Of a stretch of 64,000 nt of DNA, positions 61,011-64,000 are shown in pieces (position 1 is the first letter of the stretch; each line of letters opens with the position of its first letter). The notes under the pieces are model-generated. The model was not told the DNA's origin. It did no database searches and saw only the letters and a list, made by a program, of their open reading frames with translations. This DNA is from CAWKOH01 sp963851245 (GTDB lineage Bacteria > Actinomycetota > Acidimicrobiia > Acidimicrobiales > Palsa-688). The stretch covers positions 434,001 through 498,000 of the forward strand of contig CAWKOH010000003.1 in the NCBI GenBank assembly GCA_963851245.1. Direction: 5' to 3'. The translations under genes were made by a program, and so were the position numbers.

Positions 61011-62714
61011 TCACATCAGGTAGAAGGTGAGTCCGGCTGCCAGCGCACGGGCAGCAGTTTCTTGCCATTGTGTGGTTGTGAGCAGGCCCGCGTCCGTGGG
61101 GTTGCGCATGTTGGCGCACTCGACGAGAACCTTTGGAACCGTCGACAGGTTGAGTCCGGCCAGATCGTCGCGGGGTTGAATCCCGTTGATCCCGTCATAC
61201 GTGCTTACGGGTTCGCCGGTGCCACCCAGAAACGCGGACCTGATGTCGAGGCCGAGGGCTTGGGAAGGGGCGACGATGGCGTCGTTGGGGCCGTCGGCGA
61301 CCGGCTCTAGAATCGCAAACCCTCTGCCGGCTGGTGGACCGCCGTCGGCGTGGATGCTGATGGCGGCGTTGGCGTGGGCGTTGTTTCCGATCGCCGCCCG
61401 CACGGTTACGCACGGTCCGACACCGGTATTGGAGGTCCGCGTGAACACCACGGTGGCACCTTCGGCTTCCAGGTCGGCGGCCAGGTACTGGGCGACGTTG
61501 AAGTTGAACTGTGCCTCGGTGTAGCCAGAGTTGGTTTCGGTGCCGGTCGTGTCGCAGGGCTCCCACTCTCGTCCGTTCCAGACGAGTTGGTTGATGATCC
61601 CCGGCGCCGCCGCGTTACCCCCGTTGTGGCCGGGATCAATCGCGATCACTTTCCCGGCCAGCGGTGCGGCCGCCGACAGGCTCGGACTGGTCTCTGGGCG
61701 CATGCCCAGCCCCCAGTTCGTGTCGCCGGCCGAACCGACCGTCCACAACGCCGTCGTGTTGGCTTGGAAGGCCGCCTCGAACCCGGCGCCGGGCACTGCG
61801 GTGATCGATGGGCTGGTACCGGCCTCCATGCCCAGCCCCCAGTTCGTGTCGCCGGCCGAACCGACCGTCCACAACGCCGTCGTGTTGGCTTGGAAGGCCG
61901 CCTCGAACCCGGCGCCGGGCACTGCGGTGATCGATGGGCTGGTACCGGCCGCCATGCCCAGCCCCCAGTTCCGGGCGCCGGCCGAACCGACCGTCCACAA
62001 CGCCGTCGTGTTGGCTTGGAAGGCCGCCTCGAACCCGGCGCCGGGCACTGCGGTGATCGATGGGCTGGTACCGGCCGCCATGCCCAGCCCCCAGTTCCGG
62101 TCGCCGGCCGAACCGACCGTCCACAACGCTCCAGTGTTGGCCTCAAACGCCACTTGGAAGCCGCCCCCAGGGAGCGCGGTGATCGATGGGCTGGTACCGG
62201 CCGCCATGCCCAGCCCCCAGTTCTGGTCGCCGGCCGAACCGACCGTCCACAACGCTCCAGTGTTGGCCTCAAACGCCACTTGGAAGCCGCCCCCAGGGAG
62301 CGCGGTGATCGATGGGCTGGTGCCTGGGGCCATGCCGAGGTGCCAGTCGATGTCCTGGGCGCCTGGTCCTTGTCCGATCGTCCATAGGTCGCCGCCGTTG
62401 GTCTGCACAGCGACCTCGAAACCACCGGTCGACAACACAGCGATGCTGGAGCTGGTCCTAGCCTTTATGCCCAGGGACCAAGCGGTGTTGCCGGCAGTGC
62501 CCACCGTCCACAACGCGCCGGTGTTGGCCTGGAACGCTACCTGGTAACCCGCGGGTGATGTGCTGTTGGTGCTCAGGAGACGACTCGACACAGACCCTGT
62601 CCGGTCTCCTGCGTCTGTCCGAGACCACGTGCGATCAACTGTCTTGTACGCAAGGCTGCCGGTTGAAACCAGCGCCACGGCCAGCGCCATGCGAGTGAGA
62701 AATTGCCTGTGCAC
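61011..62714 (-). CDS. Secreted N-acetylmuramoyl-L-alanine amidase with seven propeller-like repeats
   Basis: The 567-residue protein has a signal peptide (about residues 1-22), seven tandem repeats of about 42 residues (about 55-353; consensus core ANTGALWTVGSAGDxNWGLG) and a C-terminal Amidase_3 domain (about 354-567) with zinc ligands in IDPGHNGG, a downstream Glu and SIHADG, and a C-terminal LVECANMRN motif. Such amidases cut the bond between muramic acid and L-alanine. Seven blades suggest a closed beta-propeller of the PLL/tachylectin kind that could bind sugars. The start is GTG 62714; ATG 62690 is an alternative. It is cargo of the tRNA-Pro element. Confidence 0.85.
   Translation of the reverse strand: MHRQFLTRMALAVALVSTGSLAYKTVDRTWSRTDAGDRTGSVSSRLLSTNSTSPAGYQVAFQANTGALWTVGTAGNTAWSLGIKARTSSSIAVLSTGGFEVAVQTNGGDLWTIGQGPGAQDIDWHLGMAPGTSPSITALPGGGFQVAFEANTGALWTVGSAGDQNWGLGMAAGTSPSITALPGGGFQVAFEANTGALWTVGSAGDRNWGLGMAAGTSPSITAVPGAGFEAAFQANTTALWTVGSAGARNWGLGMAAGTSPSITAVPGAGFEAAFQANTTALWTVGSAGDTNWGLGMEAGTSPSITAVPGAGFEAAFQANTTALWTVGSAGDTNWGLGMRPETSPSLSAAAPLAGKVIAIDPGHNGGNAAAPGIINQLVWNGREWEPCDTTGTETNSGYTEAQFNFNVAQYLAADLEAEGATVVFTRTSNTGVGPCVTVRAAIGNNAHANAAISIHADGGPPAGRGFAILEPVADGPNDAIVAPSQALGLDIRSAFLGGTGEPVSTYDGINGIQPRDDLAGLNLSTVPKVLVECANMRNPTDAGLLTTTQWQETAARALAAGLTFYLM
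61693..62580. repeat. 126-bp DNA repeats coding for the amidase propeller
   Basis: Near-identical 126-bp units recur at about 61699, 61825, 61951 and 62077, with two slightly different units and two diverged ones further right. The middle copies differ by only a few bases, which points to recent duplication or gene conversion between blades. Unit length stays a multiple of three throughout. Confidence 0.88.
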
Positions 62715-62852
62715 CTCGGTTCAGAAGCATGGCAGGTTAACGGTGATACTTCCACCAGGCTTGTCGGTGAGGGGCTGTGGTGGCGCCGAGATAGTCGACG
62801 GCCCGGAGCCCGGGCCGTCCGAAGAGCTCGAGGAACGCCTGGCCGCTCTCGG

Positions 62853-63335
62853 CTAGCTCGAGAGCGCCGGGACCTTCCACCCCTGGACGTGGACCAGGAC
62901 CCGGGCCGCGTACGGGTACTCGTCGTCGTCCCACACTTCCCGCCATTCGAGTTCGCCGGCGGCGTTGCGCGGCCCGCACCATACCGGGCCCTCGATCCCG
63001 GCTAGCCGCCCGGTGCGAGAGGCGATAACGCGCCGGCCGGCGACCGCGATCTGAGGCCGGTGGATTAGCCGGTATTCCTCGACGTCACGGCCCCGCTCGT
63101 CGGTCCCGACCTTGACCTTTGCCCGACGGCCGATCAGATGAATATGACCGACGAACGGATCGAGGCCCAGATGTCGGCACACAAGGGCGAACTGCTCGAT
63201 CTCGGCGTCGGTGGCGGCCGGCGCTAGCTGCTCCTTGATCGTCGCCAGGTCGGATGACGATGTGGTCGTACTTCGCCCTGGCGCCCTTTGCTTGCGTGGG
63301 GAAGTAAAACTACACGGCTGTTCTTCTGTTCTCAA
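62853..63335 (-). CDS. Truncated phage recombinase Bet/RecT-like protein
   Basis: The 160-residue product resembles the N-terminal and central part of Bet/RecT single-strand annealing proteins, with ATDAEIEQFALVCRHLGLDP, the segment RPQIAVAGRRVIASRTGRLAG, and GPVWCG followed by PYAARVLVHVQGW. Intact Bet proteins are about 260-300 residues, so the C-terminal third is missing; TAG at 62853 ends it and the DNA beyond shows no continuation. It is likely to be a decayed phage gene. Confidence 0.72.
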   Translation of the reverse strand: MRTEEQPCSFTSPRKQRAPGRSTTTSSSDLATIKEQLAPAATDAEIEQFALVCRHLGLDPFVGHIHLIGRRAKVKVGTDERGRDVEEYRLIHRPQIAVAGRRVIASRTGRLAGIEGPVWCGPRNAAGELEWREVWDDDEYPYAARVLVHVQGWKVPALSS

Positions 63336-63356
63336 GAGGCATGTTCGTCGGGCGCC

Positions 63357-63389
63357 GAATGGCTACCCGCCGCCTCCGGGTAGCCATTC
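63357..63389. terminator. Perfect 13-bp hairpin downstream of tRNA-Pro
   Basis: GAATGGCTACCCG (63357-63369) and CGGGTAGCCATTC (63377-63389) pair exactly around a 7-nt loop. It lies about 40 nt beyond the tRNA 3' end on the minus strand and just before the Bet-like gene, so it may end tRNA-Pro transcription. It falls inside the element boundary and may therefore have come with it. Confidence 0.55.
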
Positions 63390-63426
63390 GCTTTCTGGCC
63401 TCTGGCCTATAAGTGCTGGTCAGAGC

Positions 63427-63464
63427 GTCGGGCGGGCGGGACTTGAACCCGCGGCCCCCAGACC
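63427..63464. repeat. Right attachment site within tRNA-Pro
   Basis: This 38-bp copy is identical to 59659-59696. It lies in the intact tRNA-Pro gene (37 of the 38 bases are tRNA), covering the 3' half from the anticodon stem to the discriminator base. The element restored or kept the tRNA, as is usual for tRNA-targeting integrases. Confidence 0.9.
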
Positions 63465-63501
63465 CCCAGTCTGGTGCGCTACCAAACTGCGCCACCGCCC
63501 G
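63428..63501 (-). tRNA. tRNA-Pro (anticodon GGG)
   Basis: The 74-nt gene folds as a cloverleaf: acceptor CGGGCGG with CCGCCCG, a D-arm, anticodon stem CCAGA/TCTGG around CTGGGGG with anticodon GGG, a variable region, and a T-arm with GGTTCAAGTCC. CCA is not encoded. It reads codons CCC and CCU. It is the integration target of the element to its left. Confidence 0.96.
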
Positions 63502-63540
63502 GTGGGTCAACGACCCTAGTACGAACCACCAGGCGGCTGC

Positions 63541-63741
63541 TCAGATGTGCTTGGGCAGCCACTCGATGAGCCAGTAGATGCGATACACCATGTAGACGGC
63601 AAAGGCCACCAGCATCAGCTTGAAATGCCAGGGGATCCCTTTGCGGGGGGCCACCACCACCTTGCCGCAGCTCGGGCACTCGCCCCCAGCGCCCATGGTG
63701 TCCTCGTTCCAGAACTTGCTGCAGTCGTCACACCAAGGCAT
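63541..63741 (-). CDS. Small zinc-ribbon membrane protein
   Basis: The 66-residue protein has two CxxC pairs, CDDC and CPSC, in the first 25 residues, then a basic segment and one hydrophobic helix (FKLMLVAFAVYMVYRIYWL). Zinc-ribbon plus membrane-helix proteins of this size are common in actinobacteria, but their role is unknown. It lies 15 bp after the stop of the phosphatase gene. Confidence 0.7.
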   Translation of the reverse strand: MPWCDDCSKFWNEDTMGAGGECPSCGKVVVAPRKGIPWHFKLMLVAFAVYMVYRIYWLIEWLPKHI

Positions 63742-63756
63742 CCCGACCGCCTATTC

Positions 63757-64000
63757 CTAGACTCGCCTTATGCACAGAATCGCCACGTCATCGGTCAGCG
63801 GCTCGGCCGCGAAGTCGCGGGCCGCTTCGAGCAGATCCTTACAAAGGATCGTGGCGTCCTGGCCCGGATCCCGGCGGAGCACACCCGCGATTCGGTCTTC
63901 GCCGAAGATCTGTCCGCCGGAGCGAGCCTCGGTCAGGCCGTCGGTGTAGAGGAGTAGCACGTCCCCGGTCATGAGCGGCAACTCGCGGGAGTAATAGTTC
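63757..64000 (-). CDS. PP2C-type (SpoIIE/RsbU) phosphatase C-terminus, cut by the window edge
   Basis: The last 80 residues of a PP2C-family Ser/Thr phosphatase are present, open to the right edge. The motifs PLMTGDVLLLYTDGLTEAR and LTDDVAILCIRR are the C-terminal part of the SpoIIE domain, including metal-binding aspartates. Proteins of this group act on anti-sigma-factor antagonists and often carry PAS, GAF or response-regulator domains in front; that part is outside the window. Confidence 0.88.
   Translation of the reverse strand, partial: NYYSRELPLMTGDVLLLYTDGLTEARSGGQIFGEDRIAGVLRRDPGQDATILCKDLLEAARDFAAEPLTDDVAILCIRRV

Larger units (their letters stand above)
59659..63464. mobile_element. 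Small integrated element in tRNA-Pro (prophage remnant or satellite)
   Basis: The two 38-bp repeats enclose about 3.8 kb on the 3' side of tRNA-Pro(GGG). Inside are a Bet/RecT-like fragment, a secreted propeller-repeat amidase and an unrecognised coiled-coil gene with a broken 3' end, all on the minus strand. No integrase is present between the repeats, so the element is decayed or depends on an enzyme elsewhere. It sits between nfu and a zinc-ribbon membrane protein, both ordinary chromosomal genes. Confidence 0.8.

Overview
The window looks like chromosome from a high-GC actinobacterium. It carries the Pup-proteasome system (arc, dop, pup, prcB, prcA, pafA, pafB, pafC), a MarP-like protease, HelY next to tatC, OpcA, and a gcvH-garA-ftsR-bifunctional nuclease-MerR block in the order known from Mycobacterium (Rv1826 to Rv1830). 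Gene content fits a deep actinobacterial lineage such as Acidimicrobiia better than Mycobacterium; the class is my inference. About ten conserved genes are split by single-base indels, mostly one extra base, and I read these mainly as draft-assembly errors.

Layout. 1-15.0 kb (minus strand): a long run from a desaturase through the pentose phosphate genes tkt-tal-zwf-opcA-pgl, a LOG protein, two tandem FadH/OYE oxidoreductases, a three-copy 65-bp hairpin repeat, ETF alpha and a FixC-like ETF:quinone oxidoreductase cut by the window edge. The last four genes resemble mycofactocin-associated redox genes. 15.1-21.3 kb (plus): DacB, a LON-domain protein, three small membrane proteins, then a tightly overlapping ttuB-ttuA-trmI unit for tRNA T-loop modification, and MarP. 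21.5-33.3 kb: a ferredoxin and the Pup-proteasome locus, with an acetyl-CoA synthetase inserted before pafA, then signal peptidase I. 33.3-43.6 kb: GDPD phosphodiesterase, Tat genes, HelY, a two-domain ThyX-like protein, a LysM transglycosylase, an acidic DUF4193 protein, GNAT and Nudix enzymes.

43.6-50.7 kb: a large disordered protein, an alpha/beta hydrolase, a 37-residue very basic protein, a repeat-rich gap (12-bp-arm palindrome and three 50-bp repeats), SDR, a QueA-family protein, a SufR-like regulator and a Xer recombinase. 50.8-59.6 kb (mostly minus): gcvT, MerR, bifunctional nuclease, ftsR, garA, gcvH, a nucleotidyltransferase/phosphomannomutase fusion, a CDP-alcohol phosphatidyltransferase and nfu. 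59.66-63.46 kb: a small integrated element bounded by a 38-bp direct repeat of the 3' half of tRNA-Pro(GGG). It holds a secreted amidase with seven propeller-like repeats and a truncated Bet/RecT-type recombinase, but no integrase. The right edge has a zinc-ribbon membrane protein and a PP2C-type phosphatase cut by the window end.

A recurrent signal is a TANNNT box 6-9 nt before the start codon of many transcription-unit first genes, which suggests widespread leaderless mRNAs. The strongest candidates for less-described biology are the tRNA-Pro element with its propeller amidase, the ttuB-ttuA-trmI unit whose sulfur carrier ends Gly-Gly-Ala-Arg, and the two unrelated three-copy tandem repeats.
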